Below are positions 1-9,310 of a DNA stretch of 64,000 bases, in pieces. Under the pieces are notes generated by a model that was given only the letters and a program-made list of their open reading frames with translations, did no database searches and was not told where the DNA came from. The translations under genes were made by a program, and so were the position numbers. The number at the start of each line of letters is the position of its first letter. Within the stretch, counting starts at the first letter, position 1. This stretch comes from Arthrobacter sp. zg-Y919 (GTDB lineage Bacteria; Actinomycetota; Actinomycetes; Actinomycetales; Micrococcaceae). The DNA is taken from NCBI RefSeq assembly GCF_030142045.1, contig NZ_CP126242.1, positions 248,001 through 312,000 on the forward strand. Reading direction: 5' to 3'.

Positions 1-226
1 AGGTGCGTGGCACGACATTCCAGCCCAGCACCTCCGACACCAGATAGGCGGCCACCTCGCGGTGCGCCAGGCACCCGTCGGGAAAGTCCCACAGCGGTTT
101 CTCGCCGGCAATGGGCTTGTACACGACGGCCGCGTCGCCGATGCTGCCCAGGAAGGTGGCGTTCGACGCCGTCGTAATGCGGCCGGTGAGCGTCAGCTCG
201 TCGGTTCCCAGGTCCGGCGCGGGCAT
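1..226 (-). CDS. SCO1664 family protein, N-terminal part (cut by window edge)
   Basis: Only the first 75 codons are visible; the rest lies left of the window. The readable start is MPAPDLGTDELTLTGR, followed by NATFLGSIGDAAVVYKP, which matches the start of the SCO1664 family, proteins related to phosphatidylinositol 3/4-kinase-like folds with no settled function. The ATG shares its A with the TGA of the DUF3090 gene upstream (TGATG), so the two are translationally coupled. In many actinobacteria the phosphatase - DUF3090 - SCO1664 group lies next to mshC of mycothiol synthesis, so mshC may lie just beyond the left edge; that is inference. Confidence 0.85.
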   Translation of the reverse strand, partial: MPAPDLGTDELTLTGRITTASNATFLGSIGDAAVVYKPIAGEKPLWDFPDGCLAHREVAAYLVSEVLGWNVVPRT

Positions 227-786
227 CAGGCTTCGGGGAATTCGCAGGTGTGCCCGTCGGCGTCGATCGGCTGACCGCAGATCACGCAGATCGGACGCCC
301 GGCGCCCACCACTTCCCGCGTGCGTTTCGCGAAGGCCCGGGCGGTACCCACCGGCATGCTGACCCGCAGCACCTCGGAGGCGTCGTCGGTCTCGTCGTCG
401 TCATCCTCGAGGAAGCCGTCGTCGTCCTCATCCACGTCGTCGAGGGGGTAGGCCTCGATGACGAGCTGCGCCGTCGTCGGGTCCCAGCCCAGGCTCATCA
501 CGCCGGCGCGGAACTGTTCGTGGACGGCTTCGAGATCGTCGTTGTCGACGAGCTCGAGGGGAGTGCTCGCGGGAACGTGGAAGGGGTTGCCCTGGACGGT
601 CATGAGCTGGTCGAGGATCTCGTCGATCTTCTCGGCGAGCTGGGCCGACTGCAGCTTCTCCAGGGCGATACTGACAATCCGCTTCCCGGTGCGCACCTGC
701 AGGTAGAACGTGCGCTGCCCGGGGACGCCGACAGTGCCGACGACGACGCGGTCGGGCCACTCGAACTCGTGAACGGTTGTAGGCAT
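226..786 (-). CDS. DUF3090 family protein
   Basis: A 186-residue cytoplasmic protein of the actinobacterial DUF3090 family, function unknown. The N-terminus (HEFEWPDRVVVGTVGVPGQR) and the C-terminal treble-clef-like cluster are typical: C167-x2-C170 followed by H179 and C181, within ICGQPIDADGHTC, a probable zinc site. A strongly acidic run lies at about residues 118-138. It starts 15 bp after the phosphatase gene and its stop overlaps the start of the SCO1664 gene, so the three are one transcription unit. No signal peptide or membrane segment. The family call is firm; the biochemical role is not known. Confidence 0.92.
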   Translation of the reverse strand: MPTTVHEFEWPDRVVVGTVGVPGQRTFYLQVRTGKRIVSIALEKLQSAQLAEKIDEILDQLMTVQGNPFHVPASTPLELVDNDDLEAVHEQFRAGVMSLGWDPTTAQLVIEAYPLDDVDEDDDGFLEDDDDETDDASEVLRVSMPVGTARAFAKRTREVVGAGRPICVICGQPIDADGHTCEFPEA

Positions 787-801
787 AGAACTACTCTAGG
801 C

Positions 802-1503
802 TCATCGGGCGGGCGGCGCCGCGTGACCTGCGCCACCGCCGACCGGGGCATCGTCCGACGCCGTGCTGGCCGCCAGCCAGGACAGGTCCCCGGCGTCGGT
901 GTTGGTCGCGAGGACGGTGGGACGTCCCGTGCCGTAGTGCACGATCGACACGGAAGCCGGGCCCACATTGAGGCGCTGGAACATGTCCAGGTGCATGCCG
1001 AGCGCGTCAGCGAGGACCGACTTGATGATGTCCCCGTGGCTCACCGCCACCCACACGGCTCCCGGCCCGTGTTCGGCTTCGAAGGCTGCATCGTGGCGCC
1101 GGATCGCGCCCACCGAACGGGCCTGCATCGCGGCCATGGACTCGCCGCCGGGGAAGGAGACGGCGGAGGGCTGCGACTGCACTGTCGCCCACAACTTCTC
1201 CTTCGCGAGCTCCTCGAGCGTGCGGCCCTGCCAGGAGCCGTAGTCGCACTCGGTGAGGTCGACGTCGACCGGCGCATGCGGGGCGCCCGACTGGCGGTCA
1301 AGGATGAACTGTGCGGTCTGCCGGCAGCGCTCGAGCGGACTGGACACGACTCCGACCAGGGGAACGACGGCGAGCCGGCCGCCGGTCGCGGCCGCCTGGT
1401 CGCGGCCCACCTGGTCGAGTTCGACGCCGGGGGTCCGGCCGGCCAGCACTCCGGAGGCGTTCGCTGTGGTGCGGCCGTGCCGCACGAGGATTACTGTTGC
1501 CAT
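802..1503 (-). CDS. Histidine phosphatase family protein (MSMEG_4193-type)
   Basis: A 233-residue phosphoglycerate-mutase-fold phosphatase. The catalytic RHG motif is at residues 8-10 (LVRHGRTTAN, His9 being the phospho-acceptor) and the second histidine lies in AVSHGDIIKS, as expected for this branch. The arginine-containing SSPLERCRQTA segment fits the phosphate pocket. It is the first gene of the operon with DUF3090 and SCO1664. The actinobacterial members of this subfamily are conserved but their substrate is not established; the mycothiol neighbourhood known from other genomes suggests a phosphate ester in thiol or inositol metabolism, which is inference. Confidence 0.92.
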   Translation of the reverse strand: MATVILVRHGRTTANASGVLAGRTPGVELDQVGRDQAAATGGRLAVVPLVGVVSSPLERCRQTAQFILDRQSGAPHAPVDVDLTECDYGSWQGRTLEELAKEKLWATVQSQPSAVSFPGGESMAAMQARSVGAIRRHDAAFEAEHGPGAVWVAVSHGDIIKSVLADALGMHLDMFQRLNVGPASVSIVHYGTGRPTVLATNTDAGDLSWLAASTASDDAPVGGGAGHAAPPAR

Positions 1504-1663
1504 GTTCCCAGCCTAGTCATGTGGTCGACGGCGGTGCGGACGCACGTTGGCGGTGCGGCTTGTGGGCACCGGGCCGCAGGCAGGCCCGTGGATGCGCAAG
1601 GCGTCAACTGCTGCTTGAGGGGGTGCGCTGCACGATCCCTGGCTGCAACTGCAACAGTGGACG

Positions 1664-2863
1664 TCAGCTGTGAGTTTCAGTGGTTCGGGAGTTGTGGATC
1701 TCGCTGAAAGTACTTGTGATGTCGCGGAGCGGCGTCGATGCGGGAAGCGGGACATCGGGTTGGATACCGATGAAGTCGATGGCAGTTCCCCAGTTATTGG
1801 CCTGAGACGGCACGTGTATTTGCATTCCACTAGTAGGTAGGTAGTAGGGGGTTGAGTTTCCGTAGTCGATGATTCCGTAACTGGGCGCACCTACGAGGAC
1901 GGCGTCGAACGCGTTCTTTAACAGCAGGGCCGCTGATTCGCCGGAGGAACCCGTGCCACCATCGATGACAACGATCATCCGTCCCTGCCAGTGTTCCGTG
2001 CGGCCAGGCTCCAAGGTCGTCCCGGCATGATTGGCACCATTCTGGGAAGCGGTGACGATGACGCAGTCATCACGCCGGGGACGAAGGTGTTCTGCGGTGA
2101 ACGCTGCTGGCACGGTGTGGTCGTTGAGCCGTAACCACGTCGCGTAATTCCAGTAGCCGATGGGTGAACCCGAGGATGACAGTGTCATCCCGTGCTCTTC
2201 GTACGGTCTCGTCCACGACTCGTTAACGTGGGGTGTGAACCAAGAGGTGACGTAGGAGTCATCTCCTCCTCCGTTGCCGCGCAGATCGACGATGATGTCC
2301 TGAAAGGTGAAGTCCTCGGCATGATTCTCTACCCCGGCTTGAAGGACGGAATCGACCCCGTCGGATCCGTCGAAGGTTCTGACTCGAATGATCCTGATGC
2401 TGTTCATCGTCGTCGTTTCCCACGCTGGACCGGGGTCCTCACCAAGAGTTTCCTTCTCCCTGCCGTGATGCTCGCCGTGGCGCACATGGAGGTGCCCGTC
2501 ACCGAGGGCCTTCCCTAGTTCCCTCCCTAAGGATCCGACGCAGCCAGCCAACGTTGTGGGTTTCGAGGCAGATAACCCCTGGGCCCACCGATCGATGATC
2601 CCGTCGGTGGTGTGAGCCTTGTCGGGATCGAGTACGACGGCGATATGACGGGTACGCATCAGGTACTTCAACGCTGCCGCGTCATCGATGAAATCCCGGT
2701 AATCGGCGGCGTTGTTAGGTCCCAGGGACTGGCGGGCGGCGTGCCGCTGGAGGATTGGATCGGCCGGATCGAGCATCCATGCCGGCCCGGAAGACTGGGC
2801 CGAAAGATACCCGGCGCCGCGGCCCAAATGGTCTTGATCGTCCGGGACTGCTTGCGTACTCAT
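1664..2863 (-). CDS. S41 family peptidase
   Basis: A 399-residue protein with the core of tail-specific (S41) proteases: GDGHLHV at 121-127, the strand motif DLRGNGGG at 193-200, and the nucleophile region GTGSSGESAA at about 303-312, where a Ser followed two residues later by Glu fits the catalytic Ser-x-x-Glu pattern. There is no signal peptide, no transmembrane helix and no PDZ domain, unlike CtpA-type processing proteases, so it is probably a cytoplasmic peptidase of the stand-alone kind. It stands alone: the phosphatase operon is 160 bp away and the next gene upstream is an unrelated hydrolase. Substrate unknown. Confidence 0.85.
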   Translation of the reverse strand: MSTQAVPDDQDHLGRGAGYLSAQSSGPAWMLDPADPILQRHAARQSLGPNNAADYRDFIDDAAALKYLMRTRHIAVVLDPDKAHTTDGIIDRWAQGLSASKPTTLAGCVGSLGRELGKALGDGHLHVRHGEHHGREKETLGEDPGPAWETTTMNSIRIIRVRTFDGSDGVDSVLQAGVENHAEDFTFQDIIVDLRGNGGGDDSYVTSWFTPHVNESWTRPYEEHGMTLSSSGSPIGYWNYATWLRLNDHTVPAAFTAEHLRPRRDDCVIVTASQNGANHAGTTLEPGRTEHWQGRMIVVIDGGTGSSGESAALLLKNAFDAVLVGAPSYGIIDYGNSTPYYLPTSGMQIHVPSQANNWGTAIDFIGIQPDVPLPASTPLRDITSTFSEIHNSRTTETHS

Positions 2864-2984
2864 GAAGATGACTCTCGCATGCGGGGACCTCTTCCTAGCA
2901 GCCGGGATCAGCTTTCGCGGTTGTGCTCATGAACCCACGACCACTAGCGATGTCCCGGTCGGTAGTTCTAGTTCGAGGTGTACC

Positions 2985-3629
2985 TCAGAGATGAACGGTT
3001 TCGCCGACGAGGAGGCGTCTGATATTGACTCCGGCACGTCGGGCTTCGATATCGAGGACGGAGTCCAATACTTGCAGCCCCCAATGGTTGAGCAACCCGT
3101 CATGAATTGCATAGACATGATCCCGTTGCCGTGTACGGATGTACTCGACCAGGGCAGGAACTGTCAGCCAGGGAGCTTGCCCGGGAGCCAGAAGGACGGG
3201 TGCGGGAACATCCGTCAGCGCGTCACCGGGGTGCAGAACTGTGTCATTGATGAGGAACCCGATGTTGTTCACAGGGCTAGCGTCAGGGTGGCTGTAAGCA
3301 TGCGATGATCCAACGGCTGCTATCTCAAAGTCACCAATGGAGACCGTCTGGCCGTCCTCCATCACTTCCACATGCTCTCGAATGCGCTCGGAAGCCTCTA
3401 GCTTCTGGGCAACGCCTGCACATGTAAAAATCCGCAAATCTGGCCTGGACGCTACAGCGGCTTCAAGGATGCCTTGATCGAGGTGGTCGAAATGCTCATG
3501 AGTGATTAGTACTGCCTCGGCGCCGTGGCAGGCTTCGGGTTCCGGGGTCAAAGCACCAGGATCGATCGCGATCGTAGTTGTGCCCTCTGTGAGCTGAACA
3601 CAAGCATGACCGTACTTCGTTAGATCCAT
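2985..3629 (-). CDS. Metallo-beta-lactamase fold hydrolase
   Basis: A 214-residue MBL-fold protein of the UlaG-like/small hydrolase group. The metal-binding motif is THEHFDHLD with His44, His46, Asp48 and His49; later ligands are in SSHAYSHPD and LHPGDALTDV. The ATG at 3629 opens directly on MDLTKYGHACVQL, the usual first strand of the family; an open frame continues upstream to 3731 but its sequence is not conserved-looking, so I chose the internal start. It faces away from the hypothetical gene at 3800, with a 170-bp shared upstream region. Substrate not predictable. Confidence 0.88.
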   Translation of the reverse strand: MDLTKYGHACVQLTEGTTTIAIDPGALTPEPEACHGAEAVLITHEHFDHLDQGILEAAVASRPDLRIFTCAGVAQKLEASERIREHVEVMEDGQTVSIGDFEIAAVGSSHAYSHPDASPVNNIGFLINDTVLHPGDALTDVPAPVLLAPGQAPWLTVPALVEYIRTRQRDHVYAIHDGLLNHWGLQVLDSVLDIEARRAGVNIRRLLVGETVHL

Positions 3630-3799
3630 ACCAGAACCTTTTCTAGTTGCGGTGTCTTCGAGTAATTCACCCATTCGCTCTGACAATAGATCACTCCTGG
3701 GCCTGGTCTCCCTGCACCCTGAGGGATCCATTAGCGGGACATTTGGGCCTGCAACCCATTCCCGTTTACAGGCACCCTCGTTTGATTCATAGTCTAGGC

Positions 3800-4483
3800 A
3801 TGAGACTGGTTGGCATTATCCCCGAGGACGCCCCCGACCCCCGTGCTGAATGGGCCGAGAATCTGAAGCGCATGCCTATTCCGGTGCTGGGGCTTATTCC
3901 CCAGCCGGCACTGGAGGACACGGACTTAGTCAGCCTGAACTCCGTCATGGATGAACGTGGGTACAGCGAAATGACAGCGAGCATCACCTACACTCTCTGG
4001 CGAAACCCGGACGATCGCTCCGACCCGGTCAACCTCGCGGACCTCGACGAGGAGACCCGAAGGGCGATCGAGGAAGTTCCGCCATGGCCCCGGCCCCCTT
4101 GGCTGATCGAACAGGTGGAGCGAATGCAATATCCGCAGCTGTGGGAGGCCGTGCGAACCACTTGGCACCGGGAGCCGTCCGAGCACTCGCTTCAAAGCCT
4201 CCTGGCTGACCATGTCAACCACATCTTGATGAACCAGTACCGGCAGGAGCTCTGGCCCGGCGGCAAACCCTGGGACCAGCACGCCCCCGCAGTGACCGGC
4301 CGGATGGTCAATGGCCAAGCCAGAACCGTCGTCAACGGAGTCGACGTACCCGGTGCAGAGGTCGATACTGACCCGTTCGTGTACGGTATCGGAACCCGTC
4401 TCGCAGGCGGCGGCGTCGTGACCGCAGTACTTCCACGCGCTGAACTCAAACGAATCCAGGTCCGGTTTGCGACCCGGAGCTAA
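3800..4483 (+). CDS. Hypothetical protein
   Basis: A 227-residue protein I do not recognise. Starting at ATG 3800 it reads MRLVGIIPEDAPDPRAEW and has coding-like third-position GC throughout. It looks soluble, rich in Trp and Pro (PPWPRPPWLIEQVERMQYP), with a final basic stretch (RAELKRIQVRFATRS), and no signal peptide or membrane segment. It is divergent from the MBL hydrolase and convergent with the ABC permease, so gene context gives no role. An upstream open extension to 3647 overlaps the promoter of the divergent gene and was not used. Confidence 0.65.
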   Translation: MRLVGIIPEDAPDPRAEWAENLKRMPIPVLGLIPQPALEDTDLVSLNSVMDERGYSEMTASITYTLWRNPDDRSDPVNLADLDEETRRAIEEVPPWPRPPWLIEQVERMQYPQLWEAVRTTWHREPSEHSLQSLLADHVNHILMNQYRQELWPGGKPWDQHAPAVTGRMVNGQARTVVNGVDVPGAEVDTDPFVYGIGTRLAGGGVVTAVLPRAELKRIQVRFATRS

Positions 4484-4562
4484 CGGCCACACCCCTGCGT
4501 CCGAGTGGGGACCCCGCCACGACGTCTAAACGCCATTCCTCGGCTCCGTCGGCGACGGATGG

Positions 4563-6152
4563 CTACCCATCGAGGTCCCGACGGCGAAAACCAGTGAAGC
4601 CGATCAGCAGGAACACCGCGGTGACGGCGGAGATTCCCGCCAACCCAGCCCAGCCGGCGTCGTCGACGGAAACGTTGGGAACGTGCCAGAACGGACTGAT
4701 CGCCAGTACCCAGTCCCAGAGCCTGAACGTCGGGCCCAGCAACGTGAGCACGAAGGAAATAAACACACCAGCCCAGGACGCGATTACCACCTGCGGCCGC
4801 GCACCGACGACCGCCACCGAGACAGCGGTGGCCGTCCATACGGCCGGAACCGTCACGATGGCCTGCAGCAGAACCTTGCCGGCGTCGATGCCCAGATCCC
4901 CGGAGGCCAGTGCCGTGATGATGGCTCCTGCGAGAAGCAGGTAGATGGTTGGTGTGGCCAATGCGAGCATGACGTTTGCCGTGAAGTAACGGGAGCGCGG
5001 AACGACGGCGGCCAGAACGGGCTCCAGCCGGCCCTCCAGTTCCTCGATCCGCACCTTCTGCAAGATTTGCACGCCGGGAATGGCGGCGAGAATACCGACC
5101 AGGCTCAGGATCGTCACCAGGAAGGCCGGCGCGAGGTCATCCGGCGTGGCTGCACCGGATGCGAGAACCGAGGCGGCTGCACTGTCACCGCTCAGGATGT
5201 CCTTAAAGGAGCGGGCAAAAAACCCGAAGACCACCCCGATAATCATGAAGGCAACGGTCCACGTCAGGAGCGGGGCGCGGTTCAGCCGGATCGCCAGGCT
5301 CCACGGAGTTCCAACCCTGCCCCGGGTGGGGCCGGGTCCGGGGACGATTGCCCCCTGCCCGAAGTCTCGCCGGGACTGCAGCAGGAAGGCTATACCGAGC
5401 AGGACCAGGGCGAGGGCCATTGCGGGGAGCAGCGGCCACCAGTGGTTGCCGCTGGCCGGCCGGATTTCCGTCATCCAACTCAACGGATTTATCCAGGACG
5501 TCCAGTCCGGTGCCTCCACCGAATACAGGAAGCCGCGCAGCAGGAACAGCGCGCCGAAGGTACCCACGGCCAGTGAGTTGGCCGTCCGCGCATCGGATCC
5601 CAGCTGCGCGGTCACAGCGGCGACCGCAGCGAACATCCAACCGGTGGCAGTGAACGTTGCTCCCAGCAGCAGGGAGGCATTCCAGCCGCCGCCGCACCAG
5701 GACGTGACGACTCCGGCGACGCCTCCCAGAGCCATCGAGCCGATCAGGGCCAGGCTCACTCCCGCCAGCAGACGGCTGCTCCGGCCCAGCACACCGGATG
5801 CCAGAAGCTCGGCCTGTCCGGAGTCCTCCTGGCCCCGGCTGGACCGGGTGACGGTGAAAATCGATCCGAGTGCGGCGAGGAATCCGCCCAGGGCGAGGCT
5901 GCGCCAAGCGTTGAAACCGTCGTCCGTGCTCAGATCGTAGGCCGGCCCGAAGATCAAGCCCAGTGCCGGGTTGGAGCCAATGGCAAGGGCTAGTCCGAGA
6001 CGGTCCTGCTGGGTGGGAAAGATCCATGGGTAGACGAGCACGGAGGACGCAGAGAGCGCCGTCGCGATCAGGATCCACGGCACAAAGCTACGTCCGTCGA
6101 ACCGGACAGTAGCACGCAGCAGGGGCCCGGTACCCGTCAGGGCGTTACCCAT
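4563..6152 (-). CDS. ABC transporter permease (exporter of polyketide-antibiotic type)
   Basis: A 529-residue polytopic membrane protein with about a dozen hydrophobic helices in two similar halves, matching the large permeases that pair with single DrrA-like ATPases for drug or lipid export in actinobacteria. The start at ATG 6152 (MGNALTGTGPLLRATVR) lies inside the end of the ATPase gene, an 8-bp overlap that implies coupled translation. The loop near the middle (VTRSSRGQEDSGQAELLASG) contains the E-L-L-A-S-G segment common in this family. Substrate unknown; no self-evident resistance partner or biosynthetic gene is adjacent. Confidence 0.9.
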   Translation of the reverse strand: MGNALTGTGPLLRATVRFDGRSFVPWILIATALSASSVLVYPWIFPTQQDRLGLALAIGSNPALGLIFGPAYDLSTDDGFNAWRSLALGGFLAALGSIFTVTRSSRGQEDSGQAELLASGVLGRSSRLLAGVSLALIGSMALGGVAGVVTSWCGGGWNASLLLGATFTATGWMFAAVAAVTAQLGSDARTANSLAVGTFGALFLLRGFLYSVEAPDWTSWINPLSWMTEIRPASGNHWWPLLPAMALALVLLGIAFLLQSRRDFGQGAIVPGPGPTRGRVGTPWSLAIRLNRAPLLTWTVAFMIIGVVFGFFARSFKDILSGDSAAASVLASGAATPDDLAPAFLVTILSLVGILAAIPGVQILQKVRIEELEGRLEPVLAAVVPRSRYFTANVMLALATPTIYLLLAGAIITALASGDLGIDAGKVLLQAIVTVPAVWTATAVSVAVVGARPQVVIASWAGVFISFVLTLLGPTFRLWDWVLAISPFWHVPNVSVDDAGWAGLAGISAVTAVFLLIGFTGFRRRDLDG

Positions 6153-7059
6153 GGGCGCGCCCGTGTGGAGGGGTGTCATCGTCGTACAGCCGCAGGAAGA
6201 GGCTCTCCAGCGAGGGCGGTTCAACGGTCAGCGATGTGATGCCGAACGGGGTGAGTGCTGCCATTGCCTCACCCACCCGTGCGGACTCCACCACAGCCGT
6301 GAGTTTGCCGCCGTCCAGGTGCACGTCCCCGAACGCGGTCAGCTGGCCGGGCTGTGGGTTCCGTTCCAGAGTGGCGTGGACGGCGGCGGTGGTGTGCCCG
6401 CGAAGCTGGGCCAGCGTGCCTTCCTCCACGATCCGTCCGTCCCGGATAATGCTCACCCGGTCCGCGAGGGTTTCGACTTCGGCGAGGATATGGCTGCTGA
6501 GCAGCACCGTGGTGCCGCGTTGCTTTGCCTCACCGATCACTTCCTGGAAGACGTTCTCCATCAGCGGGTCCAGACCGCTCGTTGGCTCGTCGAGGATCAG
6601 GAGCTCGACGTCGGAGGCCAGGGCGGCGACGATGGCTACCTTTTGCCGGTTCCCCTTGGAGTACTGGCGGCCCCGCTTCGCGGGATCCAGCTCAAACCGC
6701 TGGATCAGTTCCGCCCGCCGCCCCTCGTCCAGCCCGCCGCGGAGCGATCCCAGCAGATCGATGGCCTCGCCGCCGGTCATGCCCGGCCATAACGCGACAT
6801 CGCCCGGCACATAGGCAAGCCGCCGATGCAGCGGCACGGCCTCCCGCCACGGATCCTTTCCCAGGACATGCAGGTCTCCGGCGTCGGCCTTCAACAGCCC
6901 CAAGAGCACGCGGATAGTTGTTGACTTCCCTGCACCGTTTGGCCCCAGAAAACCGTGCACCTGCCCACGCTCAACCTGTAGGTTCAGCCCGTTCAGAGCC
7001 TGGAATCTCCCGAAAGCCTTCTCCAGCCCCTGAACACTGATGACCAACTCCGCGCTCAT
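6145..7059 (-). CDS. ABC transporter ATP-binding protein (DrrA-like)
   Basis: A 304-residue ATPase with Walker A GPNGAGKST at residues 39-47, a signature motif of the variant form YSKGNRQKV, Walker B LLILDEPTSGLDPL and the switch histidine in LLSSHILAEVE. The C-terminal extension after about residue 215 is typical of DrrA/CcmA-type exporters. It precedes its permease, overlapping it by 8 bp, so the pair forms a complete exporter. The 188 bp upstream to the cupin gene hold its promoter. No TetR or MarR regulator is directly attached. Confidence 0.95.
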   Translation of the reverse strand: MSAELVISVQGLEKAFGRFQALNGLNLQVERGQVHGFLGPNGAGKSTTIRVLLGLLKADAGDLHVLGKDPWREAVPLHRRLAYVPGDVALWPGMTGGEAIDLLGSLRGGLDEGRRAELIQRFELDPAKRGRQYSKGNRQKVAIVAALASDVELLILDEPTSGLDPLMENVFQEVIGEAKQRGTTVLLSSHILAEVETLADRVSIIRDGRIVEEGTLAQLRGHTTAAVHATLERNPQPGQLTAFGDVHLDGGKLTAVVESARVGEAMAALTPFGITSLTVEPPSLESLFLRLYDDDTPPHGRAHG

Positions 7060-7247
7060 AGCCTCCCCGTTCTCTAGCCGTCCCTGCAGCTAGTGTGCGG
7101 GCAAATCCGCCATGGTGACCATTGTTTTCCTCTACCTGCCGACCGCGCGTTGGGCTTCGACGTGACCGATGACCGGAGAACTACACAGCAGATCCATCAG
7201 CGGATCGGCTTATTACATACGTTGAGACGCGAAGTTTTAGGTGTAGA

Positions 7248-7631
7248 TCAGCGGAAGTCGCCGACCTGCCTCTCGACCGGAACGGTGCCCTCCACGACGA
7301 CGTCGCCGGTGTGCGCGGTAGAGACGGTTTCGATGAGGACGATCTCGACCTCCTCGTCCGCGATCGGATTGTGCTGAACCCCGCGGGGAACGACGTAGAA
7401 CTGGCCCGGCGTGAGTACGACCTCCTCAGCATCGGGCAGCTGGATGCGCAACCGACCGGAGATGACGAGGAACATCTCGTCCTCCGCGTCGTGGGCGTGC
7501 CAGACCAGCTCGCCGAGCAGCTTCGCGACCTTCACGTACTGATCGTTCACGCGCCCGATGACCCGTGGGGTCCAATGAGCGTGGACCTGCCGGAGCTCAG
7601 CGGCGACATCGATTCCGTGGAGAGAATTCAT
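7248..7631 (-). CDS. Cupin domain protein
   Basis: A 127-residue single-domain cupin. Motif 1 is GELVWHAHDAEDEMFLVISG, with metal ligands His, His, Glu, and motif 2 PGQFYVVPRGVQHNPIA supplies the last histidine. The fold resembles the small mannose-6-phosphate-isomerase-like cupins (VNDQYVKVAKLLGE), often of unknown substrate. I place the start at ATG 7631 (MNSLHGIDVAAEL), the usual length; an upstream ATG at 7700 would add 23 residues. Flanked by 188 bp before the ABC operon and 164 bp before the methyltransferase, so it is probably monocistronic. Confidence 0.88.
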   Translation of the reverse strand: MNSLHGIDVAAELRQVHAHWTPRVIGRVNDQYVKVAKLLGELVWHAHDAEDEMFLVISGRLRIQLPDAEEVVLTPGQFYVVPRGVQHNPIADEEVEIVLIETVSTAHTGDVVVEGTVPVERQVGDFR

Positions 7632-7795
7632 GGGCCCATCATCGGCCCCAAGACGCGCGTACGCCGAATCGACCAACCGACGATAGAAACTCCCCGTCAT
7701 TAACTTGCAGGATCGGACTGTCCCGCAAGGAGGGGTCCCCTGGGTGGAACGCCAGCATGTCTGCGCGCCAGGTGACGGTGAGTCGTTGTGGACAA

Positions 7796-8569
7796 TTACC
7801 CCCTAAGGCAGAAATACGCCATCCCGAGGACGCCCCGGTAGCCATCTTCATATGCAGCGCGCTGTTCCTCATATTGCCGACGGACCTGCCATGCGGCGGG
7901 ATGGTCGGCATCGTGCGATTCCAGCCAACGGGTAAATCTGTCGCGGTATCCGGTCTCGAAGACGTCCCATTCCTGAACGCTTGCTTGGTCGTCGTCCACC
8001 ACCTCGAAGCCAGCGGCCTGAATCTGCTCACGTAACGCATCTGCTGTCAGGTACTCGTCATCACGTCCAGCCAGAGGGGCGGTAGCAGCCGGATGAGGTG
8101 TTGCTGACCAGATCGCCTCGCCGTAGACGAGCCGGCCGCCGGGGAGCACCAGAGCTCGAAGTGCACGCAGGGCCGCGGCGTAGTCGAGCGGCTGCGCGTC
8201 CTCTACCGGCGGCCCCCAGATCTGGCTCGCGCCGATGCAGATGACAGCGTCTGCGGGGCGATCCTGAGCTTCCAGCCCAGGCATCGAATCAAACGTCACT
8301 CTGTTAAGCAGCCCACGAGTCAATGCCTGTTGCCTCGCCCGGTCGATGGATGCGGAGGCACTGTCCACTCCGCGTCCCCGTGCCTGCGGGGCCGAGGCCA
8401 TAACCCGAAGTAGCAGTTCGCCCCATCCGCACCCCATGTCCAGAACCTCAGCCGGCGCCGGGTCGGACAAGAACGCCACAAGGTGAGCGGCACGTTCCTC
8501 GGAAAGCGGAGTGAGCCAGGTCAGGGACTCATATAGGGGCGGCAGCTCAAGCGAAGTGGCGTCGGTCAC
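7796..8569 (-). CDS. Class I SAM-dependent methyltransferase
   Basis: A 257-residue methyltransferase. Motif I is EVLDMGCGWGELLLRV (about residues 40-55), followed by the acidic end of strand 2 in GRGVDSASASIDRAR and motif with ADAVICIGASQIWG. The domain order is Rossmann core followed by an alpha-helical tail ending in GYRGVLGMAYFCLRG. No partner suggests the acceptor. It is divergent from the grpB-type gene at 8691 with 121 bp between them. Confidence 0.9.
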   Translation of the reverse strand: MTDATSLELPPLYESLTWLTPLSEERAAHLVAFLSDPAPAEVLDMGCGWGELLLRVMASAPQARGRGVDSASASIDRARQQALTRGLLNRVTFDSMPGLEAQDRPADAVICIGASQIWGPPVEDAQPLDYAAALRALRALVLPGGRLVYGEAIWSATPHPAATAPLAGRDDEYLTADALREQIQAAGFEVVDDDQASVQEWDVFETGYRDRFTRWLESHDADHPAAWQVRRQYEEQRAAYEDGYRGVLGMAYFCLRG

Positions 8570-8690
8570 TCGATGATGTTCTCACGAGTCATAGAAGCGC
8601 CTGCTTGGGATATCCGCTTGTCCGGCAGTGGACCGGCTTACGGGGCACAAAGTTTCGTTGGCAGGAGGCTGACTCTGCGAGGATACGCAT

Positions 8691-9257
8691 GTGAAAAAGA
8701 GCCCAAAACCGCGACGACCGGACGTGACGGCGCTGGAGCTGATCGGGGGCCCCGAGAGACTCGAACTTCCCCTCCGCAGCTACGACGACCGGTGGCCGGG
8801 GATTTATCTCACTCACCGTCACCGCATTGAGGGTTCCATCGGGACATCGCACATCGAAATCGAGCACATCGGCTCGACGTCGGTTCCGGGATTGGCAGCC
8901 AAGCCGATCATCGACATCGTGGTTGCAGTGGACGACATCACGGCCGAGGAGGACTACCTCGACCCGCTTCTCGCAGCCGGATACGATCTGCGAGTCCGAG
9001 AACCAGGGCACCGGCTGGTGCGTACGCCGGAACGCGATGTTCACGTTCACCTATACGAACGGGATGATCCCGCAATCGGCGAGTATCTACTTCTTCGCGA
9101 TCATTTGCGCCGCAACGTAGAGGACCGTGTCCTGTACGAAAGCACCAAGCGATCTTTGCTCGAGAAGCAGTGGGACGACATGAATGACTACGCCGATGCC
9201 AAGACCGAAGTCATCCTGGCGATCAAGGCGCGGGCAAGGGCAGCCTGCAGGTACTGA
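8691..9257 (+). CDS. GrpB family protein (nucleotidyltransferase-like fold)
   Basis: A 188-residue protein with the diagnostic GrpB segment EHIGSTSVPGLAAKPIIDI, which corresponds to the GS...DxD region of the nucleotidyltransferase superfamily (DIVVAVDD follows). The segment HVHLYERDDPAIGEYLLLRDHLR is also typical. The start is GTG 8691 after a GAGGAT ribosome site; the ATG two bases earlier is followed at once by a stop. Function of this family is not established; some members are fused to CoaE (dephospho-CoA kinase), but here it stands alone. Confidence 0.93.
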   Translation: MKKSPKPRRPDVTALELIGGPERLELPLRSYDDRWPGIYLTHRHRIEGSIGTSHIEIEHIGSTSVPGLAAKPIIDIVVAVDDITAEEDYLDPLLAAGYDLRVREPGHRLVRTPERDVHVHLYERDDPAIGEYLLLRDHLRRNVEDRVLYESTKRSLLEKQWDDMNDYADAKTEVILAIKARARAACRY

Positions 9258-9310
9258 CGCTATATAAATTCGAGGGACGGGATCCTTCACCGGACAGCGG
9301 ACGTCATGCT

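Noticed and set aside
250..1707. A long plus-strand open frame of 485 codons
   Set aside because: It lies opposite the phosphatase and DUF3090 genes; its sequence is the high-GC antisense shadow with no domain.
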